Of a stretch of DNA of 58,967 nt, positions 32,305 through 42,279 are shown one piece after another. The notes beneath the pieces were generated by a model. That model searched no databases. It was given only the letters and a program-made list of their open reading frames with translations, and was not told where the DNA came from. The translations under genes and the position numbers were made by a program. The DNA comes from an uncultured Clostridia bacterium (GTDB taxonomy: Bacteria; Bacillota; Clostridia; Oscillospirales; Acutalibacteraceae), in NCBI GenBank assembly GCA_947623205.1, contig CANQGM010000014.1, forward strand, positions 1-58,967, given 5' to 3'. Each line of letters starts with the position of its first letter. The stretch's first letter is position 1.

Positions 32305-34500
32305 TTATACCCTCTTGATTTCTTCTATTCCGTTAATATCTGAAAGTTTAGACAAAACGCCGCGCAAATGATTTTTTCCCATAACGTCAATTGTTGCCGT
32401 AACAACCGCCTTGCCGTCTCCGGTTTCTCTTGAATTAAGCGAATGTATAAAAATGTGCATATTCGAAAGCTTTATTGTAACATCAGCAAGCAGACCTGTG
32501 CGGTCAATAGCGGTAATTTGAAGCGTGCTGCGGAATGCTTCTCCGACTCCATCCTCCCAGTAGCAATTGACCCATCGCTCGGGTTCCTCGCTTTTTAAAA
32601 TATCTTTAGGAACATTTGTACAGCTGCGTTTGTGAATTGACACGCCGTAGCCTCTGGTAATATATCCTATAATATCGTCCCCCGGCAGCGGATTGCAGCA
32701 GTTTGAAAATTTTACAAGTACGTCGTCAGTTCCCTCTATTACAACTCCCGATGTTGCCTTATTACGTTTTACGGGCGCCTGCGGAACCTCAATTTTTTCA
32801 ATGTCGGCAGCGTAAGTTTTTTGATATTCTTCTTTCAGCCGCGGCATTATCTTCCACAGCTGAACGCCGCCGTAACCTACGGCAGCATAAAAATCATCAA
32901 TTGTGCCGTACTGTTTTTTAAGCAGCATTTTACGGAAAAACTCTTCGTATTCGTATTCATTAAGATTTATGCCGTTGCGTTTAAATTCACGCTCAAGCAT
33001 TTGTTTACCCTCAACAATGTTTTCATCGCGCTTTTCGTGCTTATACCATTGGCGTATCTTTGACTTTGCCGAAGCCGTTTTACAAATGTCGATCCATGCT
33101 TTGTTCGGGTGTTCGTCCTTTTGTGTGATGATCTCGCATATATCTCCCGTTTTAAGCTTATAGTCAATGGGAACTATTTTTCCGCTTATTTTTGCGCCTA
33201 TCATTCTATGACCTACCTGAGTGTGAATAAGGTATGCCATATCAATAGGAGTTGACCCCTGAGGAAGATTGAATACATCGCCCTTTGGTGAAAACACATA
33301 AACATCGTTCTCGGCAAAATCATTTCGGATATTTTTGGCAATGTCTGTTACATCCTCAGCCTCAAGCTGGTCCATAATCATCTTTTTAACTTTTTGAATG
33401 TTTTCGGTAAGCCTGTCGCCTCCGGTTTTATCAGAACCCATACCGAGCTTATATTTCCAATGCGCCGCAATTCCATACTCTGCCGTATAGTGCATTTCCC
33501 AAGTGCGTATCTGCACTTCAAACGGAATTGCATTTTTGTCAAGAACCGTTGTATGAAGCGACTGATACATATTTGGCTTAGGCATTGAGATGTAATCTTT
33601 AAATCTGTTCGGAATAGGCTTAAATATATCGTGTACAATACCCAGAACATTATAGCAGTCACGAACCGTATCAACAATTACACGAACCGCAAACACATCA
33701 TATATCTGTTCAAGTGTTCTGCCCTGCATAAAGGTTTTGCGGTAAATGCTGTTAATGCTTTTTACCCTGCCGCTTATATAAACATTAGGAATCATACCTT
33801 CTGTTTTATCCAATAAATTCTTTTTTATTGACTCAACGAACTTATCGCGTCCTTCTTCGGTGAGTAAAAGAGTATCTTCAATTTCTTTGTAGCCTATCGG
33901 GTCAAGATACTGCAAAGAACGGTCCTCAAGCTCATCTTTAATAGTTTTAATACCAAGACGGTGAGCAATGGGAGCAAACACCTGCATATTCTCATGCGAT
34001 TTGTCTCTGCAATGCTGTTCGGGCATACAGTCCATTGTACGCATATTATGCAGACGGTCGGCAAGCTTAATAATAATTACCCGTATATCATTTGCCATTG
34101 CAATAAGCATTTTTCGAATGTTTTCAGCCTGCTGCTGTTCACGGGTCGAATATGGGATTTTTGAAATTTTAGTAACACCGTCAATCAGATTAGCAACATC
34201 CTGCCCGAATAATTTTTCTACTTCCTGAAATGTTACGGGCGTGTCTTCTACAACATCATGCAAAAGCGCACTGCATATCGAATCCGTATCCATTCCGAGC
34301 TCTGCCACTATACAGGCTACCGAAGTCGGGTGGAGAATGTAGGGAATGCCGGACTCTCTTCTTTGGTCGCCGTGGGACTTTTCCGCAAATTTATATGCTT
34401 TGCGTATTTTATCCATATCGTAATTGTTATTTGATGACTCCAGAATGCTTTCAAGCTCGGAAAAATCCTGATAATGTGCGACCTTTGAATACTTACTCAC
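32305..34500 (-). CDS. relA: bifunctional (p)ppGpp synthetase/hydrolase
   Basis: A long RSH protein of 731 aa. It has the HD hydrolase domain (HDVVEDT; RLHNMRTMD), the synthetase domain (KDYISMPKPNMYQSLHT), then TGS (VFSPKGDVFNLPQGSTPIDMAY), a zinc-finger-like region with FSNCCNPLPGD, and a C-terminal ACT domain. Both halves look intact, so it can make and break the stringent alarmone. The start is GTG with GGGGGTG upstream, overlapping recJ by 8 bp. Confidence 0.95.
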   Translation of the reverse strand: MSKYSKVAHYQDFSELESILESSNNNYDMDKIRKAYKFAEKSHGDQRRESGIPYILHPTSVACIVAELGMDTDSICSALLHDVVEDTPVTFQEVEKLFGQDVANLIDGVTKISKIPYSTREQQQAENIRKMLIAMANDIRVIIIKLADRLHNMRTMDCMPEQHCRDKSHENMQVFAPIAHRLGIKTIKDELEDRSLQYLDPIGYKEIEDTLLLTEEGRDKFVESIKKNLLDKTEGMIPNVYISGRVKSINSIYRKTFMQGRTLEQIYDVFAVRVIVDTVRDCYNVLGIVHDIFKPIPNRFKDYISMPKPNMYQSLHTTVLDKNAIPFEVQIRTWEMHYTAEYGIAAHWKYKLGMGSDKTGGDRLTENIQKVKKMIMDQLEAEDVTDIAKNIRNDFAENDVYVFSPKGDVFNLPQGSTPIDMAYLIHTQVGHRMIGAKISGKIVPIDYKLKTGDICEIITQKDEHPNKAWIDICKTASAKSKIRQWYKHEKRDENIVEGKQMLEREFKRNGINLNEYEYEEFFRKMLLKKQYGTIDDFYAAVGYGGVQLWKIMPRLKEEYQKTYAADIEKIEVPQAPVKRNKATSGVVIEGTDDVLVKFSNCCNPLPGDDIIGYITRGYGVSIHKRSCTNVPKDILKSEEPERWVNCYWEDGVGEAFRSTLQITAIDRTGLLADVTIKLSNMHIFIHSLNSRETGDGKAVVTATIDVMGKNHLRGVLSKLSDINGIEEIKRV

Positions 34501-36541
34501 CGTGACACCCCCTTAACTTTTTAATTATCGGAGCAGAATTTATGTCTACTTTGCCGGTGATTTTTGAAATCATTATTTGGGTACTTTCGAACCCCTCAAT
34601 TACTTTAACAAGTCCAAGCTCGCTCAGAGCCTGAAGAATAACTTTTATTTTACCAAAAGACAGTTTATTGTCAAGCTTATGTACAAGTGTTTCAACGGGT
34701 AACTTATATACTCCGAATGGTCTTAAAAATTTGTAAAGCAATACAAAATCACTGCGATTTGGCATTAAATCATCAATTTGCTCCTGTTTGAGCTGTTTGC
34801 CCAGACATAAATCTTCAAAATTGCGCAGGCTGTTAAGGCACTGCTCCGTATCAATCGACGAGGCCTTTATATTTTTTATTACAACCGAAACGCTCAAGCG
34901 TCCGTTAAATGTGTTTTTGTCAAGCGTGACCGCAAGGTCGACAACATCGCCTGTATTGTACGGAAATTGATATGACGAGGTAAAAAACTTGACTGCCTCT
35001 ATCTTAGAATTATTGCGGGTGAATACGAGTTTTAAATGTTTATTATTCGATAAAGGAACAACTTGTTTAAGAGTCATATTATACAATCCGAAAATCGGCG
35101 TTGAGTTTCCGGCGCCGAAAGGCTCAAGATACGAAATTGACTTTGCAACATCAACATTTATACCTGCCGGATTTAGCTTGCAATCAATTTTCAGCCTGTT
35201 AAAAGGAAATGTATCAATATTATATGCATATTCATTGATTCTTTTACGGAATAAATCAATATTTTCGCTTTTCAATGTAAGTCCTGCCGCCATGGGATGT
35301 CCGCCGCAGTGTTCAATAATGTCAGAGCAGGAAAAAACAGCGTCGCAAAGAGAAAAACCTTCAATGCTTCTTCCGGAACCCTTGGCGTTTTCCCCGATTC
35401 GTGAAATAATTATTGTCGGTTTTCCGTAAATTTCTTTTATGTGCGAAGCAACAATTCCTATAACTCCCTGGTGCCAGTTTTCACCGTCAATTACAATTAT
35501 TCTGTCGGCGGTAATTAACGGGTTTTCTTTTATTTTATCTTCAATTTTACTCAAAATTTTTTTTTCGATTTTTTTACGCTCAAGATTGTCGCCGCACAGC
35601 TGCGAAGAAATTTCATTTGCCGTATTATAGTCTTCGGTAAGCAAAAGTGACACTGATTTTTGAGAAAGACCCAGTCTGCCCACTGCATTTATACGCGGTA
35701 TAAGCATATACGATACGCTGCCTGCCGTTATTTTATTTTCGTTTAATCCTGAATTTTTTACAAGTGCGTCAATGCCCGCTCTGTCTGTGTTCATTATGCT
35801 TTTAAGTCCGCGTTTTACAAAAACACGGTTTTCGTCCATGAGTTCTACAATATCGCCTATTGTGCCAAGGCAAACCAGGTCGGAATAATTATCAAGAAGC
35901 GAGTCAACGTCGCAATATTCACCCTCAAGCGCCATAACCGTTTTAAAAGCTACTCCGACTCCCGAAAGATTTTTAAACTTGCTTTTGCAGTCCTTTCTGT
36001 GCGGGTCAACAACCGCGCAGGCATTCGGAAGCTTGTCATTGGCGGTATGATGGTCGGTAACTACCGTGTCTATTCCAAGTGATTTTGCATAGTCAATTTC
36101 ATCAATTGCCGTAATTCCGTTATCAACCGTGACAATCAGCTTTACACCCTTGTCATGCAGAGCGTCTATTGCAGGTTTGTTCATTCCATATCCCTCTGTT
36201 TCACGAGAAGGTATGTAGTACATTGCGTTTGCGCCTGCCGCGTCAAGATATGAATACATAAGAGCCGTAGATGTTACACCGTCGGCGTCATAGTCTCCGT
36301 AAACACAAATCAATTCATAGTTGTCAACAGCAAATTTTATGCGCTGTGCCGCTTTATCCATATCTTTTATTTCAAACGGGGAAGAAATTTTTGAATCATT
36401 ATATAAAAAATCCTCTATTTCTTCTTTTGACGTGATCCCGCGAATTTGAAGCAGCATTGCTATTATTGCAGGCAAATTATATTCATTTTGAATAGCCGAA
36501 GCCCGGTCTTTGTCTATAGGAGCAACTGTCCACAGTTTCAA
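34493..36541 (-). CDS. recJ: single-stranded DNA exonuclease RecJ
   Basis: RecJ degrades ssDNA 5'-3' in RecFOR repair and mismatch repair. The 682-aa protein has the DHH phosphoesterase motifs DYDADGVTSTA, VTVDNG, TDHH, VDPH, and the DHHA1 motif GGHPMAAGLTL, followed by an OB fold and a C-terminal extension of about 110 residues. The start is TTG. It lies between recN and relA. Confidence 0.93.
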   Translation of the reverse strand: MKLWTVAPIDKDRASAIQNEYNLPAIIAMLLQIRGITSKEEIEDFLYNDSKISSPFEIKDMDKAAQRIKFAVDNYELICVYGDYDADGVTSTALMYSYLDAAGANAMYYIPSRETEGYGMNKPAIDALHDKGVKLIVTVDNGITAIDEIDYAKSLGIDTVVTDHHTANDKLPNACAVVDPHRKDCKSKFKNLSGVGVAFKTVMALEGEYCDVDSLLDNYSDLVCLGTIGDIVELMDENRVFVKRGLKSIMNTDRAGIDALVKNSGLNENKITAGSVSYMLIPRINAVGRLGLSQKSVSLLLTEDYNTANEISSQLCGDNLERKKIEKKILSKIEDKIKENPLITADRIIVIDGENWHQGVIGIVASHIKEIYGKPTIIISRIGENAKGSGRSIEGFSLCDAVFSCSDIIEHCGGHPMAAGLTLKSENIDLFRKRINEYAYNIDTFPFNRLKIDCKLNPAGINVDVAKSISYLEPFGAGNSTPIFGLYNMTLKQVVPLSNNKHLKLVFTRNNSKIEAVKFFTSSYQFPYNTGDVVDLAVTLDKNTFNGRLSVSVVIKNIKASSIDTEQCLNSLRNFEDLCLGKQLKQEQIDDLMPNRSDFVLLYKFLRPFGVYKLPVETLVHKLDNKLSFGKIKVILQALSELGLVKVIEGFESTQIMISKITGKVDINSAPIIKKLRGCHGE

Positions 36542-36559
36542 TAATGCCGCGTCCTTTCG

Positions 36560-38227
36560 TCATTTGTTGTTTTGAACAAGCATTGCCTCTGCATGAGATA
36601 AAGCAGCCTGAGTAATATTAACTCCGCCTATTATGCGCGCAAGCTCGTTTTTTCTTCCCTCATGGTCAAGAGGTGTAACATCAGTAAATGTTCTGCCGTT
36701 TTCAACCTGTTTGTGAATAAGGTAATGATAATCCGCAAGAGAAGCTATTTGTGCCTGATGAGTTACACATAACACCTGACTGTTATCTGACACCTCTTTA
36801 AGCTTTAGCCCGACCTTTTCTGCCGCCGAACCTGAAATGCCCGTATCAACCTCGTCGAAAATCAGCGTATCAACGTCGTCGGTGCTTGCGAGTACCGTTT
36901 TTATTGCAAGCATCATTCTGGAAAGCTCGCCGCCCGAGGCAATTTTAGCAAGCGGGCGCGGTGTTTCGCCCGGGTTTGCAGATATAAGAAATTCCACTCT
37001 GTCCGTGCCTTTATCGGTAAACTCCGTTGTTTCAAACTCAGGCACGATCTCTACGTCAGACATATTTAAAAAACTCATTTCCTCTTTGACCCTTGAGGCA
37101 AAGGTCAAAGCTGTTTTTTTGCGCAATTTACTGAGCTTTTCGGCTGCCATGGCTGTTTCTTTTTCGGCAATTGCACACGCATTTAACAAATCGTCACGGT
37201 TCTTATCAAAATTTACAAGTTCCTCAAGCCGCGCCTGCATTTTTTCGGCAAGAACGGGAAGCTCGTCACATGGTGAGTTATATTTGCGTGAAAGCCTGTT
37301 GAGCAAATCAAGCCGTTCTTCAATTTCTTCAAGACGGCGGGGGTCGCTTTCAAGTGAATCAATTGCGTCTGCAATACTTTCACAACAGTCTTTCAAATTA
37401 TAATAAACATCGGTTAAAGCGTCCGCCATTCCCTCGTATTCGGAATTGTACGCTGCCGCCTTTTGAAGCGCCGAGGCAGCCAAATCTACCGTTTCAGCAC
37501 CACCCTGCGAGATTTCATCGCCGTTCAGCAGCATTTTTGCCTGATTTAGCAGAGAAAAAATCTTTTCAAAACTCATTAATGATGTTCTCTCTTTTTCAAG
37601 ACTGTCCTCCTCGCCTATTTGTACATCGGCCTCGATAAGCTCGTTTGACTGGTAAGACAGCAAATCAATTTCTCTCAGCCTTTCGCTTTCATCCGAATTT
37701 GCCTCTTTTAACTTTTTACTGAGCCTTTTATATTCTTTATATTTTGTACGGTAGTCGGACAACAGCTCACAGCAGCAGCCGAAGCTGTCAATATAATTAA
37801 TGTGTGTTTCGGGAGAAAAAAGCTCGTAGCTTTCATGCTGACCGTGTATATTTATAAGGTTTTTTGAAATATCCTTAAGCATTGAAACAGTTGCCGGACG
37901 TCCGTTGATTTTACATACGTTTTTTCCTCCGTCTGTTAATGTACGCTGTAAAATCAAAGTTCCGTCCTCGTCCTCTATACCAAGTTCGTTGAGCTTTGAC
38001 CTTACGGTAGGGTTTATTTCATCAAACTGCGCGCTTACAAAGGCGCTGTGCTCTCCGGTTCGGATAATTTCTTTTGACGTGCGCTGTCCCATAATTGCAT
38101 TTATTGCGTCAATTATTATACTCTTTCCCGCGCCTGTTTCACCCGTAAGCACGTTTAACCCGCTGTTAAAATCTATTGATGTTTTTTCAATTACTGCTAT
38201 GTTTTCAATATAAAGCGTTTTAAGCAT
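36560..38227 (-). CDS. recN: DNA repair protein RecN
   Basis: A 555-aa SMC-like ATPase: Walker A TGETGAGKSIIIDAI, a central coiled coil, the ABC signature ASGGELSRMMLA and Walker B DTLIFDEVDTGISG. RecN gathers broken DNA ends early in double-strand break repair. The position after argR is conserved in Firmicutes. Confidence 0.96.
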   Translation of the reverse strand: MLKTLYIENIAVIEKTSIDFNSGLNVLTGETGAGKSIIIDAINAIMGQRTSKEIIRTGEHSAFVSAQFDEINPTVRSKLNELGIEDEDGTLILQRTLTDGGKNVCKINGRPATVSMLKDISKNLINIHGQHESYELFSPETHINYIDSFGCCCELLSDYRTKYKEYKRLSKKLKEANSDESERLREIDLLSYQSNELIEADVQIGEEDSLEKERTSLMSFEKIFSLLNQAKMLLNGDEISQGGAETVDLAASALQKAAAYNSEYEGMADALTDVYYNLKDCCESIADAIDSLESDPRRLEEIEERLDLLNRLSRKYNSPCDELPVLAEKMQARLEELVNFDKNRDDLLNACAIAEKETAMAAEKLSKLRKKTALTFASRVKEEMSFLNMSDVEIVPEFETTEFTDKGTDRVEFLISANPGETPRPLAKIASGGELSRMMLAIKTVLASTDDVDTLIFDEVDTGISGSAAEKVGLKLKEVSDNSQVLCVTHQAQIASLADYHYLIHKQVENGRTFTDVTPLDHEGRKNELARIIGGVNITQAALSHAEAMLVQNNK

Positions 38228-38245
38228 ATTTATATATCATCCCTG

Positions 38246-38692
38246 TTAAATCAGCTTTTTTAGTTCGTCTGTAAGATTTACCGCAAGTTCATCGGTGCGG
38301 CAAACAACAAAAATAGTGTCGTCGCCCGCAATTGTTCCCAGCACCGAATTATAATTAACGGAATCGAGCGCAGCACATACCGCCTGTGCCATACCGCTTA
38401 AGGTTTTAATTATGACCATATTCTGCGCAAAATCAATTGAACTGACCGAAGTGCTGAATAATGCAGAAAAATTTGAACGTATGTCGGTTGAGTTTTTTGC
38501 AGCGGAAACATATCGGTACTTACCGTCACTTCCAAGTGTTTTGACAAGCCGCAGATCTTTTATGTCTCGTGAAATTGTCGCCTGCGTAGCCTTGTAGCCC
38601 TCCGCTTTAAGTCGGGTAAGCAATTCATCCTGTGTTTCAATAGGATACTCGCCAATGAGGTCAAGGATCCTTGCGTGTCGTCTTGTCTTCAT
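38246..38692 (-). CDS. argR: arginine repressor
   Basis: The 148-aa protein has the N-terminal winged helix (RHARILDLIGEYPIETQDELL, then KATQATISRDIKDL) and the C-terminal oligomerisation and arginine-binding domain with GTIAGDDTIFVVCR. ArgR/AhrC controls arginine genes; no arg gene is in this window, so its targets lie elsewhere. It abuts nadK by one base. Confidence 0.95.
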   Translation of the reverse strand: MKTRRHARILDLIGEYPIETQDELLTRLKAEGYKATQATISRDIKDLRLVKTLGSDGKYRYVSAAKNSTDIRSNFSALFSTSVSSIDFAQNMVIIKTLSGMAQAVCAALDSVNYNSVLGTIAGDDTIFVVCRTDELAVNLTDELKKLI

Positions 38693-39549
38693 TATATTTC
38701 CCTCTCTTTCAGTTTTTCGTTGAGCAAATCGTAGAAATTGCGGTTATGGAGAGATACAAACCGCAGCTGAAGCTCGGATTTTTTTATAATTACCCTGTCG
38801 TCAGCAAGTATATCAACATTTTTTTCTCCGTCAATTGTTAGGATGCAGGAACAATCATTCGGAATTTTTACTTTGACCGAAAGTGTTGAATCACCGCTGA
38901 AAAGCACCGAACGTGAAAAAAGAGAGTGCGGACAAACAGGCGTAAGCAAAATGCATTCCATTTGCGGAGCCAGAATAGGACCGCCGGCAGAAAGCGAGTA
39001 GGCTGTTGACCCTGTGGGCGTTGAAAACAACAGACCGTCCGCTCTGTATTTTGAAATTTCATTTCCGTTTAGGGAAAGATGTAAATCAATTATTTTTGAA
39101 AATTGACCGCGCGCTATTACGGCGTCGTTTACTGCAAGATAATGCTTTGAAGCTCCGTCTTTAACTACCTCTACATCAAGAAGAAACCTGTTTTCAGTTG
39201 AATAATCACCACTGATAAGTCTTGTAAGCTCCGAAATTTCTTCCGGCTCGACATCCGCGGCAAATCCAAGTCTTCCTACATTGACGCCTATAAGGGGCAC
39301 TTCGTATTTTGCGGCATATTTTGCGGCGTGTATTATTGTTCCGTCGCCTCCTACTGTAATTGCCATATCACAGTTTTCAAACAGCAGCTCAATTGTTTGA
39401 AAATAAGTAATTTGAATACCCTTGAAATATGTTGTGCAATCTGAAAGCATATAAATATCCGCATTTTTGCCAAGCAATAAAATTGCAACTTCTTTTGCGC
39501 AGGATATTGCCTTTTCTTTTGATAAATTAACAACTATGCCTATTTTCAT
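38692..39549 (-). CDS. nadK: NAD kinase
   Basis: NadK makes NADP from NAD using ATP or polyphosphate. The 285-aa protein carries ITVGGDGTIIHAAKY and the PTGSTAYSLSAGGPI motif. The start MKIGIVVNLS at 39549 has AAAGGTGA upstream; the longer frame reaches into tlyA. The order tlyA-nadK-argR-recN is conserved in Clostridia. Confidence 0.95.
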   Translation of the reverse strand: MKIGIVVNLSKEKAISCAKEVAILLLGKNADIYMLSDCTTYFKGIQITYFQTIELLFENCDMAITVGGDGTIIHAAKYAAKYEVPLIGVNVGRLGFAADVEPEEISELTRLISGDYSTENRFLLDVEVVKDGASKHYLAVNDAVIARGQFSKIIDLHLSLNGNEISKYRADGLLFSTPTGSTAYSLSAGGPILAPQMECILLTPVCPHSLFSRSVLFSGDSTLSVKVKIPNDCSCILTIDGEKNVDILADDRVIIKKSELQLRFVSLHNRNFYDLLNEKLKEREI

Positions 39550-39559
39550 AATATCACCT

Positions 39560-40363
39560 TTATTTATCAAGCTGGCTGTGCGAAGTTTCGACAAGCTGCC
39601 GGGGGGTTACATTTGTGCATAACTTTGGTTCATCGCTTTTTCTTAAATGGATAAGATACTCTATGTTTCCCTCAGGACCTTTTATAGGAGAAAAGTCAAG
39701 GTCAAGCACGTCAAAGCCGTTTTGAAGGCAAAAGTTTAAAATATTTTCAACTACCTCCGTATGGACCGATGGGTCGCGAACCACACCTTTTTTTCCTACT
39801 TTATCACGTCCCGCCTCAAACTGCGGTTTTATAAGACAGACAGCATGTGCGTTTTCTGCCATAAGCCTTCGTGCCGCCGGCAAAATCAGCTTCAGCGAAA
39901 TAAAAGAAACATCAACCGAAAAAAAGTCGATTTCATCCGGCACCTGTTCGCGGGTCACATTGCGCATATTGGTGCGTTCAAGATTTATTACACGCTCGTC
40001 ATTTCTCAGCTTCCAGGCAAGCTGACCGTAGCCCACATCAACGGAATACACCTTTTTTGCCCCGTTTTGTAGCATACAGTCGGTAAACCCTCCTGTTGAC
40101 GCGCCTATATCCATAGTTATTTTATCTTTTAGCTCAAAATCAAAATTATTTATTGCTTTTTCAAGTTTATATCCGCCGCGGCTCACATATTTCTGCGCGT
40201 TTCCTCTGACTTCAATTTTAATGTTTTCGTCATAAAACGTGCCGCATTTGTCCGCTTTTTGGTTATCTGCATAAACTTGTCCCGCCATAATTATTGCTTT
40301 AGCCTTTTCACGGCTGTCCGAAAGTCCCTTTTCATATACAAGTACATCAAGTCGTTTTTTCAT
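39560..40363 (-). CDS. tlyA: TlyA-family rRNA methyltransferase
   Basis: The 267-aa protein has an N-terminal S4 domain (KKRLDVLVYEKGLSDSREKAKA) and a FtsJ-like methyltransferase domain (MDIGASTGGFTDCML, then SVDVSFISLKLIL). TlyA methylates 2'-O positions of 16S and 23S rRNA; capreomycin sensitivity depends on it in mycobacteria. Two ATGs are possible: 40363, giving the family N terminus, and 40375, closer to the GGAAGG site. Either overlaps the end of dxs, so coupling is likely. Confidence 0.92.
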   Translation of the reverse strand: MKKRLDVLVYEKGLSDSREKAKAIIMAGQVYADNQKADKCGTFYDENIKIEVRGNAQKYVSRGGYKLEKAINNFDFELKDKITMDIGASTGGFTDCMLQNGAKKVYSVDVGYGQLAWKLRNDERVINLERTNMRNVTREQVPDEIDFFSVDVSFISLKLILPAARRLMAENAHAVCLIKPQFEAGRDKVGKKGVVRDPSVHTEVVENILNFCLQNGFDVLDLDFSPIKGPEGNIEYLIHLRKSDEPKLCTNVTPRQLVETSHSQLDK

Positions 40364-42239
40364 TATTTTTATCATTGCCTTCCAAATCGTTTAAAATTAC
40401 GCTTACCATACCTTCATCGTCAAGTTTTAGCATATTAAGAGCCTGTGAAACAGACATCTGCTTTACAAATTTATCGTTAATTGCTTTTATACGATAGTTG
40501 CCTTTAAAGTTTTTGATTATCAGAAAATCAGAAAAATTACGCGCTATACCGCCGTTTTTTATGCCTTCTTCAAAAAACCATATATTATCAAATTGCAAGG
40601 CAAATTCTATGGCTTTGCTGTCGATAGGTTTGATTCTGCAAAGCTTTAAAATACAGATTTCAATACCCTGTTTTTTAAGTTTTTCTTTTGCCTTGCAGGC
40701 ATAAGAAAACAGTCTGCCATAGGTAATTAAAAGATTTTTACAGCTTTTGTTTCCATAAATATCATAGCTTATGCTCTCTTCACCAAAATCGGAGGGCTTA
40801 TACAGCTCTCCGCCGCGGGGATAACGGACAACTGCAAGTCCGTCGCAAATATAAACCGCATGAGCAAGCGATTTTTTTAAACCGTCAAAGTACGCAGGCG
40901 AAAAAATTGTTGTTTTGGGTATTGTGTTTAGTATCGACACATCAAATACGCCCTGATGTGTTTCTCCGTCGTTACCTACAATTCCTGCACGGTCAACGGC
41001 AAGCACAAGATGAATGTCCCCTATTGCGGCGTCGTGTATAAGCTGGTCATAGGCGCGCTGTAAAAATGTTGAGTACACGGCAAAAACCGGACGCATCTCC
41101 TTTGAAGCAAGTCCGCATCCGAACGTCACGGCGTGTTCCTCAGCAATGCCTACGTCAAAAAATCGGTCTTTATATATTTTTGAAAAATCATTAAGTCCCG
41201 TTCCGTCTGTCATTGCGGCTGTTATGGCACAAATTTTTTTATCTTTTTCGGCAAGTCTGCACATTTCACTGCCAAAAACCGCCGAAAAACCTTTGTGACT
41301 TGAAATTGGTTCTCCCGAATCAATGTCAAACTGTCCGATACCGTGAAACTCATCCGGGCTTTCCTCGGCAGGCTGATAGCCCTTTCCCTTTTTTGTAACC
41401 ACATGCACAATAACAGGAGAATTTACCTTTTTTGCAACCGAAAAAGCATTTTCAAGTTCTTCAACATTATGACCGTCGATCGGTCCCAGATAAGTAAAGC
41501 CGAAACAGTCAAACAGCGTATTTTTGTAAACAAGGTTTTTAATTTTTGATTTTCCGCTGCGCAAAAATGATTTTATAGGTTCTCCAACTAAAGGTATTTT
41601 TGAAATTACCGTTTCGGTAATACGTTTTACGCGTATGTACCATGGCTGTATTCTCACCGTTGTAAGATAGCGGGCAAATGCGCCTACATTGCGTGAAATT
41701 GACATTTTGTTGTCATTAAGCACAACAATAAAATTTTTGTTAAATCTGCCCGCATTGTTCATTGCCTCAAAAGCAAGTCCGCCTGTAAAAGAACCGTCGC
41801 CTATTACCGCGACCGTATGGCTTTGGTCGCCGCTGAGGGTCTTTGCCCTTGCTATGCCGTATGCTGCCGAGATTGAGGTGCTGCTGTGACCGGTGTTAAA
41901 ATCATCGTATCTGCTCTCGCTCATTTTAGGGAATCCCGAAATTCCGTCCTTTTGACGAATCGTATCAAATATTTCATACCTCCCCGTCAGCAGCTTATGG
42001 GTGTAGCTTTGGTGTCCTACGTCCCACACAATGCTGTCTTTCGGAAAGTTAAAGCTGCGGTGCAGTGCAACCGTAAGCTCTACAACTCCTAAATTCGGCG
42101 AAAGATGTCCCCCGTTTACCGATACGGTTTCAACAAGTTTTTCTCTGATCTCAGTGCAAAGCCTTGGTACGTCGTTTTCGCTTACCCGTTTTACGTCTGA
42201 GGGAGACTTGATTTTTGAAAGCAGTTTATATTCACCCAT
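40347..42239 (-). CDS. dxs: 1-deoxy-D-xylulose-5-phosphate synthase
   Basis: Dxs condenses pyruvate and glyceraldehyde 3-phosphate, the first step of the MEP isoprenoid pathway, with thiamine diphosphate. The 630-aa protein has the TPP motif GDGSFTGGLAFEAMNNAG, GPIDGHNVEEL, GIAEEHAVTFGCGLA and DRAGIVGNDGETHQG. It follows ispA, another isoprenoid gene, by 40 nt. It depends on TPP, which ThiN in this window makes. Confidence 0.97.
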   Translation of the reverse strand: MGEYKLLSKIKSPSDVKRVSENDVPRLCTEIREKLVETVSVNGGHLSPNLGVVELTVALHRSFNFPKDSIVWDVGHQSYTHKLLTGRYEIFDTIRQKDGISGFPKMSESRYDDFNTGHSSTSISAAYGIARAKTLSGDQSHTVAVIGDGSFTGGLAFEAMNNAGRFNKNFIVVLNDNKMSISRNVGAFARYLTTVRIQPWYIRVKRITETVISKIPLVGEPIKSFLRSGKSKIKNLVYKNTLFDCFGFTYLGPIDGHNVEELENAFSVAKKVNSPVIVHVVTKKGKGYQPAEESPDEFHGIGQFDIDSGEPISSHKGFSAVFGSEMCRLAEKDKKICAITAAMTDGTGLNDFSKIYKDRFFDVGIAEEHAVTFGCGLASKEMRPVFAVYSTFLQRAYDQLIHDAAIGDIHLVLAVDRAGIVGNDGETHQGVFDVSILNTIPKTTIFSPAYFDGLKKSLAHAVYICDGLAVVRYPRGGELYKPSDFGEESISYDIYGNKSCKNLLITYGRLFSYACKAKEKLKKQGIEICILKLCRIKPIDSKAIEFALQFDNIWFFEEGIKNGGIARNFSDFLIIKNFKGNYRIKAINDKFVKQMSVSQALNMLKLDDEGMVSVILNDLEGNDKNNEKTT

Positions 42240-42279
42240 AACTTATTACCCTATCCAAATAATTAAACGCTAAAAAACA

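Noticed and set aside
36837..37403. 188-codon plus-strand frame rich in serine
   Set aside because: It lies fully antisense to recN, with no SD and no recognisable domain.
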